Assembly: GCA_015345905.1 (NCBI GenBank)
Contig: JADDTR010000011.1
Location: 62,001-126,000, forward strand
DNA from: Aotearoamyces nothofagi
Lineage: Eukaryota > Ascomycota > Leotiomycetes > Leotiales > Tympanidaceae
Length of the DNA: 64,000 bases
Direction: 5' to 3'
Shown: positions 23,107-35,000 of the stretch, piece after piece
How the letters are laid out: each line of letters opens with the position of its first letter
Position numbering within the stretch: position 1 is the first letter of the stretch
Notes under the pieces: generated by a model
The model's database searches: none
What the model saw: only the letters and a program-made list of their open reading frames with translations
What the model was told of the DNA's origin: nothing
Translations under genes and position numbers: made by a program

Positions 23107-24365
23107 ATGAGACTCATCATTAGAGAAGATCCTGATGCGGCTTCGTCGTACATCGCCAAGTACATCATCGGTAGCTTATCACTTGGGACCTAGCATGTCA
23201 AGTCCAATCTAATCACTGAACAGACAGAATCAAGGCGTTTGCACCAACTCCAGCACACCCTTTCGTGCTTGGTCTCCCGACAGGCTCAAGCCCAGTCTCC
23301 ATCTACAAGATCCTCGTCGCAAAATACAAAGCCGGAGAGATTTCATTCGAAAATGTCATCACTTTTAATATGGTGAGTCGAGCCTAGGTCTCAAATCCAT
23401 CGCAAAAGCTTATCTTTACTAGGACGAGTATATCGGGATCCCTCGCGAGCACCCGGAGAGCTATCACACATTCATGTACAAGCACTTCTTCTCACACGTC
23501 AACATCCACCCTTCGAATATCAACATTCTTAATGGCAATGCGCCTAATCTCGAAGCCGAGTGCGTAGAATACGAGGCGAAAATCAAGCGTGTTGGTGGCA
23601 TAGACCTCTTTTTGGGAGGAATCGGCCCGGATGGACATATTGCGTTCAATGAGCCCGGCTCAAGTCTTGCTTCGAGGACGAGGGTCAAGACATTGGCTTA
23701 TGACACTATTTTGGCCAACTCGAGATTTTTTGGGAATGATTTAGACAAAGTGCCGAAAATGGCCTTAACAGTTGGTGTACAGACTGTGTTAGAGGTACGT
23801 AAGAAATTGGGGCATGGCATGACAGTTTTGACGTCAGATTTAGGCTCGAGAGGTTGTGATTATCATAACTGGTGCGCACAAGGCGTTGGCATTGCAGAAA
23901 TGTATCGAGGGGGGTGTCAACCACATGTGGACTCTGTCTAGCCTTCAGCTACACCCGCACCCTATGATCGTAGTTGACGAGGATGCAACTCTGGAGTTGC
24001 AAGTTAAGACGGTCAAAGTAGGCATACCAAACCTCCAACTATTATGTCATCTTACTTATGTTCCGAAGTACTTTAAGAGCATCGAAGCTGTTGCTGCCAG
24101 CCAAGGCTTTGAGCAGATCCTCCCATCAGCAGTTCGTACCGGCACTAAAAAGGTAGGCCCAGTGCATACACCTCCTGCGAAGGAAAGTCCAACGATTATG
24201 CATCCTCAGCCAACGACGTCCACCTATCTCAACGCTCCCGCAACTGAGTACCCCATCCGGGCAACCACACCAGAGCTTGTCCCTGATAGCATGCACACAC
24301 GCATCCATGAGGATTTGGACTCGATACCAGATCTAGGCTCAAGAGCCAATGCCGTGGGAGCCTAA
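23107..24365 (+). CDS. dam1: glucosamine-6-phosphate deaminase (NagB type)
   Basis: Five exons, 23107-23170, 23224-23372, 23423-23794, 23844-24017 and 24069-24365, give 351 aa. The fourth intron (48 nt) is in frame and would add 16 codons if missed. The enzyme converts glucosamine-6-P to fructose-6-P plus ammonia, the last step of GlcNAc use. Motifs visible are [13 protein letters not shown] at the start, [10 protein letters not shown] (phosphate loop), [17 protein letters not shown] (catalytic Asp), [18 protein letters not shown] (catalytic His region), [15 protein letters not shown] and [13 protein letters not shown]. The bacterial-type catalytic core ends near residue 270. The extra 70-80 residue Pro/Thr-rich tail ([18 protein letters not shown]) is typical of fungal members. 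It is divergent from hxk3. Confidence 0.95.
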
Positions 24366-26407
24366 AATGTTTATGATATGGGAGCAAGTCTATCGTAGGT
24401 AGTTTGTCGATTGATGAAGAACAATCCGGAAGAAAACCGACGGACAAAATTAGATAATTCAAAATGGCGCTGCATTCCATGCATTTTAATTCTCGATTCT
24501 CCCCTCACTGGTGATACTGCATATGTACATGCAATAATCGTATTCAATTGGTAGTCATTCCCGACGATTAAGGGTATTCCGAATTCATACCAAACGCCAC
24601 ATTCCACACATCTTCAATCCACAACAAAGATTGCTATCTTGCCATATTGCAGAATTACAGAGGTAAGATCAATTGGTGCTAGGTTACTGTTTTATCTTAG
24701 GAGGTAGTTGAGTGGGATCAATAATGTTTTCCTGGGTAGCCTCGAGGGAGACTATTTTTTTATTTATTTTTTCAGAGGAATTTTTTTTTTTTTATATCTA
24801 TACAATCCACAATTGCGACAGTATAACATAGATTATTTTTTTCGGCCTACAAATTTATAGCGAATGCTGGTATAAGTTATCAGCACAGTCTACAGATAAA
24901 CATCCAATACGAACCGTCGCGATACGTCATGTACTACGCTTACTACTCTCTGTTGTGGCAGGTATACAGCCTATACCTCAGGTCCTGTAGTACTGTATTA
25001 CTAGTAGGTGGTGACTAGCACAAGCCATGAGCCGATATCTGGCCTTCCCCTCCCCACTTCCCGCCGACTTGTCGATATTCTCAAACGCGTTTCGAATACA
25101 CAACAGGCAAGGGAGCCAGCCTACAACGGGTATCCACCTTGAGATTAACATCAGGCTTGGCAATGCTCAGCTCTGCAACTGTAGGCCCATTTCCAGCATG
25201 TGTCATCGCGGGTTTCTGAATCGATGGCGAGAATAATACCGTATCGAGGATAGTAAATAGGCCGATAGCGATAGTGCTGGCAGAGGGGTGGATGGGCATG
25301 GCCCCATGTTTGCTTGGTCCGTAATCACGGGGGTTTACTGCGCCTGCTACTGTCTTTCCTGGACAGCTTTATAACCGGCGCACTCCACCGCACGAATCTC
25401 TACGGGCGATATCATTCTGGCATTTGGCTAAATGCGGATAATTACGAATCAAACATCGGGCCGTAGATAGCAACAGCAGCGTACTGTACCTGCCTGCGCG
25501 TTGTCAGCCGCTAGCGTAGGTGGCAGCTGGCCTGGTGGCTTGTGGATAAGAACCGACAACTGCTATATGGCGGGCCATAGCCACGTGGATCGCGGCCAGC
25601 GGAATGAGGCCCTGCGATTGGCAGATTGCCGCATGCTTATCCAGCCGCGCATCGCGTCGTCTCCTTGCAGTAGGCTGTGCCCTGGGAGATCCCTCGATCC
25701 ATCGCCCGCGAGGGGATGTATAAAGCCCTGGCTGCTCCAGCGGGCATTCCAGCACAACGGTGCTGTCTGGGCATCCCGTCTGGGCATCCCGTCTGGGCAT
25801 CTTGTCTGGGCACCTCCGAGGCGATGCTTATCTCCGCCGTAACGGCGGCCTGACTCGTGCATGGCCCTGCTCGCGGCCTCTCCCCGAGTCAGATGGCGAC
25901 GACGCTGGCTCAGCATTCTCCTGCCCGCCTAGTCCGCTGTTGGGCCATGGCCAGCAAATTAGCCATCGCGAGAAGGGCGGCCTGGCCAATCAGCGGCGGC
26001 GGCGGGTCCACCAAGATCCACAGCCCTACTTGGGGACTCCGCACGCTGCGCCTCTTCGCGGTAGGCGGCATCCACATGCCGAATCTGGGTAGGCACGGCT
26101 CTCCGTAGCTGGCCCAACGCAGCTAGGTCCCTGAGGTTTGATAGACCCTTAGGTACACGATTTATAATTCCTAGCTCGACAAGTTTTCGGAGTGCCATTT
26201 CTGCTACCAGTCCCTTATCTTGTATTGTTGTTTTTCCATTCTTGTTTTTTCTGTCCTTCAGTTATTTTCTTCTTTGCTTGTTCACCAAGCTGCTTGTTAT
26301 CTGTAGCGGCTACTTGGTTACCACCAGTCTTTCTTAAATAAGAGTTCGTCTGCGACAGGCAGTACGATCAAGTCATAGGTGCTCTGTGGGCCCCTGTAGA
26401 CAACAAA
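24366..26407. other. 2-kb intergenic region with AT-rich and GC-rich halves
   Basis: No gene is supported. 24,366-25,000 is AT-rich, with T-runs near 24,750-24,845. 25,500-26,110 is clearly GC-rich, holds the 13-bp repeat listed separately and a CCAAT box near 25,984, and has only short open frames without motifs. 26,110-26,407 is pyrimidine-rich and looks like the promoter and leader of the ABC transporter. Confidence 0.55.
25765..25816. repeat. 13-bp tandem repeat, four units
   Basis: Four successive copies of GTCTGGGCATCCC. The first two are identical, and the third and fourth differ by a few bases at their ends. It lies in the GC-rich block upstream of the ABC transporter. Confidence 0.9.
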
Positions 26408-29400
26408 ATGGCCGATAAGCCAGAGAGACCAGATATTCCTGCCGAGAAACCAGTCCCTCACGAAGCCGAACGAGAATACGATTCAATACGTGTACCGGAC
26501 CCAGAGAAACACCGAGAGGCTGTTAGAAACAACAACCCTACTGGCTTCTCACACTCGAGCTCTGGCGTCTCGGTCGAAGGCGCCGAAGCTGAGTTTGCAG
26601 AGCTCCAGCGTGAACTTTCTGGCATATCGCAGAAGAGCAGACGCAGCCGGGCAGCTAGCCTGACAGGGAAGAATAAGACCGCGGTTGATGTAGAGAAGAC
26701 TGCGTCGAGTTCTGATGCTACACTTGACCAGGAGAAGCAGTTCGACCTGGAGAGTACGCTGAGGGGGACACAGGCTGAAGACCAGGAGGCAGGTATACGT
26801 CCGAAGCATATTGGTGTCGTTTGGGAGAATTTGACAGTGTCCGGCACTGGAGGCGTCACGAATTTTGTCAAGACATTTCCGTAGGTTTCATAGATTTGGT
26901 GCGCTCGGGCTCAGCTGATAGGATGTCTAGGGACGCTTTTGTGTCATTTTTCAACATCTACGAGACTGCTCAGCAGATATTCGGACTCGGCAAGAAAGGA
27001 CGTGATGTGAACATCTTGCAAGACTTCCGAGGTGTTCTGAAGCCTGGGGAAATGTGCCTCGTCCTTGGTCGACCAGGGTCAGGGTGCACAACGTTTCTTA
27101 AGGTGATTGCCAACCAGAGATTTGGATATTCCTCTGTGACTGGTGATGTCCTATATGGTCCCTTCGATTCGAAAACATTCTCAGAGCAATACCGCGGAGA
27201 AGCTGCATACAACCAAGAAGACGATGTCCACCACCCTACATTGACAGTAGGGCAAACTCTAGGTTTTGCCTTGGATACGAAAACTCCTGGAAAGAGACCC
27301 CAGGGAATGTCAAAGGCCGACTTTAAGCAGAGAGTAATCAAGACACTTTTGAAGATGTTCAACATTGAACATACCATAAATACAATTGTTGGAAACCCCT
27401 TCACGCGCGGTGTCTCGGGAGGAGAGCGAAAACGTGTCTCAATCGCTGAGATGATGATTACAGGTGCTACAGTCTGCTCTTGGGATAATTCGACCCGTGG
27501 ACTGGACGCATCTACTGCTCTCGATTACGCCAAATCTCTTCGAATAATGACGAATATCTACAAAACAACGACATTTGTTTCTTTGTATCAAGCCAGTGAG
27601 AATATCTATAAGCAGTTTGACAAGGTTCTTGTTATCGATGGTGGAAAAATGGTATTTTTTGGGCAAGCAAGTGAAGCTAGAAGCTACTTTGAAGGATTAG
27701 GATTCAAGGAAAAACCGCGACAGACATCGCCTGATTTCCTGACAGGTTGCACAGATGAGTTTGAAAGGGAATATGCAGAAGGCCGCAGCTCTGATAATGC
27801 GCCTCACAGTTCAGAGACACTTGCAAAGGCATTCAACGAGTCGAACCATGCAAAAAGACTTGATGAAGAGATGGTGGGATACCGACGACAGCTGGATGAA
27901 GAGAAACATGTCCACGAAGACTTCCAAGCTGCAGTTCATGATAGTAAGCAGAAGGGAGCTTCCAAGAAGTCGGTGTACTCAATCCCGTACTATTTGCAGA
28001 TCTGGGCATTGATGCAACGCCAATTCTTGATCAAATGGCAGGACAAGTTCTCTCTTGTCGTTTCATGGATTACGTCGGTTGTTATTGCAATTGTACTTGG
28101 CACTGTGTGGTTGGACCTGCCTCAAACATCTGCAGGGGCATTTACGCGTGGCGGTCTTTTATTCACCAGTCTACTCTTCAATGCGTTCCAGGCCTTCAGC
28201 GAATTGGCGTCGACAATGATGGGCCGTCCCATTATCAACAAACATCGAGCCTACACCTTTCACCGACCGTCTGCCTTGTGGATCGCACAGATAATTGTCG
28301 ATGTAGCTTTTTCTGCTGCCCAGATCTTGATCTTCTCAATCATTGTCTACTTTATGTGCGGCCTCGTTCGTGATGTGGGCGCGTTTTTCACATTCTACAT
28401 ACTCATCGTTTGTGGTTATTTAGCCATGACGCTCTTCTTTAGAACAGTTGGCTGCGTATGCCCGGACTTCGATTATGCGATGAAGTTTGCATCAATTATC
28501 ATTTCACTCTTTGTTCTGACCTGTGGATATCTCATCCAATACCAATATGAGAAAGTTTGGCTACGGTGGATCTTCTGGATAAACGCGTTGGGTCTAGGGT
28601 TTTCAGCTATGATGGCGAATGAATTCAAGCGCATCGATTTAACATGTACATCCTCGTACCTTGTCCCGAGTGGAGCTGGATATACCAACGTCTCCAACCA
28701 AGTCTGTACATTAGCTGGAAGCGTATCTGGGACTGATGTTGTTTCGGGGTCTTCCTATATCGAGAAAGGATATCAGTACTCTCCTAGCGATCTTTGGAGG
28801 AATTTTGGTATTATCATTGCCCTCATCGCCGGTTTCTTGTTTTTAAATGCTACACTTGGAGAGTGGCTTACATATGGTGCTGGTGGCAACACGGCAAAGG
28901 TTTATGCAAGGCCTAGCGAGGAAAGGAAACAGCTGAACCAAAAGCTAGTCGAGAAACGAGACAGACGACGATCAGCCAAAAATGAAACTGAAGGCACTGA
29001 ACTTAGCATTGCTTCTAAGGCGATTCTTACCTGGGAAGGCCTTAATTATGATGTGACTACACCAAGTGGCGAGCTTCGTCTGTTGAACAACATCTATGGC
29101 TACGTCAAACCTGGGGAGCTCACGGCATTGATGGGAGCCAGTGGTGCAGGTAAGACGACACTTTTAGATGTGCTGGCTTCTAGAAAAACTATTGGTGTTA
29201 TATCTGGTGATGTTCTCGTTGACGGTCTCATTCCTGGTACTGCTTTCCAGCGCGGAACTAGTTATGCTGAGCAGCTCGATGTTCACGAGCCCACTCAGAC
29301 AGTCAGAGAGGCACTCCGGTTCTCTGCAGATCTCCGTCAACCAATAGAGGTACCTCAAGCGGAGAAATATGCTTATGTTGAAGAGATTCTCAGTCTTCTT

Positions 29401-31013
29401 GAAATGGAAGATCTTGCAGACGCGATCATTGGGAATCCAGAGGCCGGACTGGCTGTCGAGCAGCGAAAGCGTGTCACGATCGGAGTTGAACTTGCTGCCA
29501 AGCCAGAGCTGTTGTTATTCCTTGACGAGCCGACGTCAGGTCTTGATTCTCAATCTGCTTTCAATATCGTTCGTTTTCTGAAGAAGCTTGCGGCTGCTGG
29601 ACAGGCCATCTTGTGCACGATCCATCAACCTAACGCCGCACTGTTCGAGAACTTTGATCGTCTACTTCTGCTTCAGCGCGGGGGAAAATGTGTTTACTTT
29701 GGCGATATTGGCCCACAAGCGAGTGTACTTCTGGACTACTTCCATCGTCATGGTGCCGACTTTCCCAGTGATGCCAATCCAGCAGAGGCTATGCTTGATG
29801 CCATTGGAGCAGGACAGGCCCCAAGAGTTGGAGATCGTGACTGGGCGGATATCTTTGCCGATTCGCCAGAACTAGCAAACATTAAGGATCAGATCTCCCA
29901 GATGAAAACTACTCGTCTACAAGAGGTTGGGTCGCAAGTTCAGATTGACTCTAAGGAATTTGCTACGCCACTATTACACCAGCTGAAGATTGTGCAAAAG
30001 CGTACTAACATTTCGTTCTGGAGAAGTCCCAATTATGGCTTTACCAGATTGTTCACCCACGTTACGATTGCAATCCTTACAGGTTTGACCTACTTGAGCC
30101 TGGACGACTCTCGCGCTTCTTTACAACAACGTGTCTTCGTCATTTTCCAGGTCACTGTTTTACCTGCCATTATTCTGGCGCAAGTTGAGCCCAAATACGC
30201 CATATCTCGAATGATCTACTACCGCGAAGCTTCTAGCAAGATGTATAGTCAATTCGCATTTGCATCCGCCCTCGTTGTTGCCGAAATGCCTTATAGCATC
30301 ATGTGCGCTATAGCATTTTTCTTCCCGTTATATTATATGCCCAACTTCTCGGCTACTTCTAGCCGCGCTGGTTATCAATTCCTTATGATTATGATCACGG
30401 AACTATTCTCTGTAACACTTGGCCAGATGATTGCTGCACTCACTCCAAGTCCTTGTAAGCCCGCTCTATTGCAGATCTTGGCCCCTGCTAACATTTAAAA
30501 ATAGATATCAGCGCCCTTCTGAACCCCTTCATCTTAATTACCTTCTCCCTCTTCTGCGGTGTCACAATCCCTGAGGCTTCAATGCCAAAGTTTTGGCGAT
30601 CGTGGCTCTACCAGCTCGACCCATTCACGCGGCTCATTGGTGGCATGGTTGTCACTGAGCTTCACGATCTACCTGTCGTCTGTAAGACCGACGAGCTCAA
30701 CACTTTCAATGCTCCCTCTGGCCAGACGTGCGGGGAATATATGGCCAACTACTTCGATGCTGGTGGCATCGGGTACCTCGTCGACAACGCGACGAGTGTG
30801 TGCGAGTACTGCGCCTACAAGGTCGGCGACGAATTCTATTCCGCATTGAACTATAGCTTCGACAACCGCTGGAGAGATCTAGGCATCTTAGCTGCTTTCG
30901 TTGGCAGCAATTTGATCTTCCTTTTCCTTGGTGTAAGCACCCCTTCATGTGTCGTACCTACATCTGCTAACTGAAATCTCTAGTCTCGATACCTCAACTT
31001 TAATAAAAGGTGA
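26408..31013 (+). CDS. full-length PDR/CDR-type ABC transporter (ABC-G)
   Basis: Four exons, 26408-26880, 26931-30454, 30505-30932 and 30984-31013, give 1,484 aa, the usual size for pleiotropic drug resistance exporters. The order is NBD1-TMD1-NBD2-TMD2. NBD1 has the PDR-typical divergent Walker A GRPGSGCTT (near 205, Cys instead of Lys), signature VSGGERKRVSIAE (near 318) and CSWDNSTRGLDAST. NBD2 has Walker A GASGAGKTTLLD (near 893), a degenerate signature VEQRKRVTIG and LLFLDEPTSGLDSQS. Each is followed by about six membrane segments, with an extracellular Cys-containing loop before the last (SVCEYCAYKVGDEF). The first intron is placed so that FVKTFPDAFVSFFN is continuous. It acts in the plasma membrane to export lipophilic compounds. 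The substrate is unknown. A reading that begins at 26821 without the intron is incorrect. Confidence 0.95.
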
Positions 31014-32011
31014 TCTCACCTTTGTCGCTCTAACAAAATAAAATCCCCTTTGTAAATTGCATTGCATAAAAAGGAGCATGGGGAAGGAAAATTGCATGGC
31101 TATTGCCGGATTGGATATAGATGTATAAATCGTATCTGTTTATACATGGGAAAATATATAGTTCATCGGATAATGCCGATTAGAATGTCATATAGCAAGC
31201 TAGACATTAGATATACTGCTCTTAGAGATTTACAGCTAGAATTGAAGGCTATAAATCAACCATCTAAAACCCAATATAAATGGCCGCATTCGCAGTGTAT
31301 CTAGAGATATTACCGTAAGATACACTCTTCATCTAGCCCATATTCCACGGCCACCTTCTCAGAGCCACAATCGGCCGGTGGATAGGCTTCGCGTTGGATC
31401 TCTAAGCAGACGCCGAGATACGGTCTGCTGCCAACGGCAGCACCACACCCTGCCCAAGAGCGCCTATCCGTCTGGACTGCCGGGTAGCTGCGGCCAGGCC
31501 AATTGAGATTGCATCGGTGATTGGGGCTGGGCGATGGGCAGTGGTGGGGCATGTGCATGTGCGTTTTGGGACGAGGGAGTGGCTGCGCTGCGCTGCGCTG
31601 TTTGTTGGCAGGAGGTGAGAGGTGGGGTGGGGTTTGGATGGGTGGGATAGTGGGCATGGATAGGAGTGGGATTGGGGAAGTGGATAGGGAGTGCGTTGGT
31701 GTAGATGCTTGCAGATGCAGAAATTCGAACCTGTAGCCGCTGGCTATTTCCACACCTAGCCAAAAAAACGCCTTGCTGCATATTTCGGTGTTTGGGGGTC
31801 TCAGCCTTGCGCTGCCCCCATGGTCAGGCCATCCCGCACTCTGCCCGACTTCTTTATCTAAAGAATCTCGGGATAAACCAAAATCTGACTACAGGAAGCT
31901 TATCACTTATCATACTTCTAGGTTGTGATCTCGAGAGATCTCATATCATCATCGTATCTGCATACTACGGCAATAGCCAAATCAAACCGAGCCTAATCTA
32001 ATCCCGAAAAG
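31014..32011. other. intergenic spacer, ABC transporter to sacsin-like gene
   Basis: About 1 kb. 31,020-31,300 is AT-rich 3' flank. 31,440-31,720 is G-rich on the plus strand (GGGATTGGGGAAGTGG-like). 31,800-32,011 is the likely promoter of the next gene. No supported open frame. Confidence 0.5.
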
Positions 32012-35000
32012 ATGGCGATCCTACCTTATAGGGTCAATCCACAGAAGCAGAGCCTTACAGTGGCGCTGATGAACATATGCCGTGACTATCCTGCTGGAGG
32101 AACCATCCTGAAAGAGCTCCTACAGAATGCCGATGATGCCGGAGCTACGACCATGGTACATCTATCAGTGTAGATAGCAGGCAAAGCTGACTGCGTACAG
32201 CGTCTTTTTCTAGATGAAAAAACGTACGCGGAGGAGCCGCTGATAGATCATAGGCTCCGCCAATACCAAGGCCCGGCGTTGCTGGCTTATAACAATGCCG
32301 AGTTCTCAGACGACGATTTCAAAAGCATCGGCAGCATAGGAGCTTCGCTCAAGCTCCAGGATGGCATAACAACAGGGAAGTTCGGCCGAGGATTCAACTC
32401 GGTATGCATCTGTAGAGCTTTTGCTATTCGAGGCGGAGCTCGTTTGCTGACTTGAAAGGTCTACAACTGGACCGACTCGCCGTCCATCGTGTCGAAAGGG
32501 GAGGTGCTAATCCTAGATCCGCACAAGTCATGGTCAGAAAGTGGCGGACCCGTCTACAACTTCGTAGACCTCTCCGACCGGGCTGAGATGAAGAACCAAA
32601 TGCTGCCATATTCAGCCTTCCTGGACAACCCTGGCCAGCCCCTCAGCAATGGCACCATTATACGAATCCCCCTACGCACGGAAGAACAGGCTAAGAAGAG
32701 CGAGATATCGCAACGCCAGACAACGGTCTCGGAAGTGTCTCAAGTCCTGCGCGAATTCGCTGCTGGGTTCAAGACCAGCGGCTTGCTCTTCATGAGGAAC
32801 ATCGAATGCCTCAGCATCGCATCGACCAGCGGCATCCCCATCTCCATCAACGTAACCAACAGCAAAGAGATCAGAAAGTGCGTACCTTCTTCAACCGCAT
32901 ATTGCACCATCCTAACTAGGTCTTTAGGCATAAGTCCGCTATCAATAAAGCTGTCAGAAACGCCTTGGTGGATCCGGGATTCTCGTTCGATTTGCCATTC
33001 CGGATGTCCATCGGGTACGGATCTTCGAGTGGGGCTCAAGAAACACACTTTGCGGTCCATCATAGCATTAGGCCTCTTGCCGTTGAGGAGGATCTGAAAA
33101 GCTGGAGCCGGTCTCAGAGAGCGATACCTTGGGTAGCTGTGGCAGCACAGATCAATGTATGCTACAATGTCCCTATTGTTGTTTAATGACTGGTCTTGTC
33201 ATTTATTGACTATCCGTAATGGTGTTTATTGACAACCCTTCTTGTCGTTTGTTCACAGTTGGGTAGGAGCATTAAACATAGCTAACTCAAAAAAGGTGTC
33301 TAAAACTGCAAATAATCAAGGATCTCTTTTCAACGTCTTGCCTTTGCCGATATCGATAAATCAGCCGGTCCATATCCATGGGAGGTTCAGTGTATCTCCT
33401 GATCGCGCAAGGCTATACTACTTCGACAATAGTAATACTCAGGATCAACGACCAGCGCAGTGGAACAAGTGGTTATTCGAGCATCAGATCCCTCGAGCTT
33501 GGACAAAGCTGCTATCTTATCTCGCCATCCAGTTCCCCAATCGACCAAGATTTGATATATGGCCGCGGCTCCAAAACGATCCAAATGACCATTTATCTAC
33601 AGCCGTCGAGAACGTCTTGAAGATCATAGACGACGAAAAGCTGCCTGTTTGGTACACAGATGTCGGCTATGTTGATGCACAAGCTGGCATCTTGAACAGC
33701 AAACAAGAGTCAAAGGAGCTTGAAGAAGCATTGCGCGAAGCAAAAGTACCTATTGCATACGTTCCGGAATATCTGTTAAGCCGAGCACGATCTATCTTCA
33801 AGGAGAGAATTTTGAGTTCACGAACTCTGAAGAGTTTCCTTGATGGACATGCAGCACTCAGCACATGGAGCGCCACTACGAAGCAGACAATCTTGGAATA
33901 CTTTCTTTTTTCTCCAAATTTCACCGACTATGGGTCCTTTCAATTGTTCCCAGTTGAGGACGGCACATATTGCTCTATCAACAACCGGGTTATTTTTATT
34001 CATCGCGACGAATTTGAAGAAAGAATGTTTTTTCTTGAATCTAATAGGAACCTCGATTTGAAAAAGTTTTCTACAGCCTCTCGTCGTTTATTGAAGGCTC
34101 GGTGTGAGAGGTTAAGTTTACATCCTTCATTGCAATACCGATCAGTGAGCAATCTTAAGCATTATGCTGTCCACTCAGTGTTTACGTACTCTATTCAAGG
34201 CAAGGATTCTGTTGACTTAGATGAAACCGCGGTCACATTTGTCTTGAAGGTATGGACCTGGCTTGAGAGACGAGGGATTGACTTACTGGATGATAATATC
34301 CTTGATCTTTGGCTGATACCACTCACAAACGGCTACTATCGAAAAATCAAACCACGGTCCACTACCAGTATGACTATTTATCCTCCGCCAGGAGAGCTAG
34401 GAGACCTGATAAGGAAATTCTCTAAAGTTGAGATTGAAGGCAACAAGCCCTTGCTGTTGATTGATCCTACCAATGATGCCTCTCAGTCGTTACTTCGACT
34501 CGTTAAAGCATCAAATTTCAATGCAAAGCTCTCGCTGAAAAACGGTGAATTGATTGAGGATTTTGTTGACTGGCTTGAAAACATTTTACAAGTGGTGGAC
34601 AAGGCATCCGATGCGGATAGAAGCCTTGTCCGTAAGCTGATTGCTGCAAGTCTTCCTCCAAAAACCGATGTGAAGACGAGGACAATCAAAATTCTGAAAA
34701 AGCTACCGATATTCCAGAAAGCATCATGGGAGGATAATGACGGTATACCGTATGCAATCACTTGAGTTTAATGCATGTCCTATTCTAACGGATAATAGGG
34801 TCCCTAGCTGGCAGTGGACTCAACTGTTTAGTAAATCTTCTAACACGATTGGATTGCTTGACGGTCTTACCCCGTCTATCATCTCTGACCATAATCGTTT
34901 TGTAGATGCCAGTGATGATTCTGTTAAGAACATGCTTCAAAATTTCAGCCTTGCACCTTGTTATTCTACTAATGACATCTTGAAGATCTATTTGATTCCA

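Noticed and set aside
27050-27100. Walker A Cys instead of Lys in the first ABC domain as a defect
   Set aside because: This substitution is normal for fungal PDR/CDR transporters.
26821-30498. ABC transporter starting at 26,821
   Set aside because: That reading begins at a TTG and runs through the first intron. The upstream ATG exon (26,408) plus a 50-nt intron gives the family-typical N-terminus.
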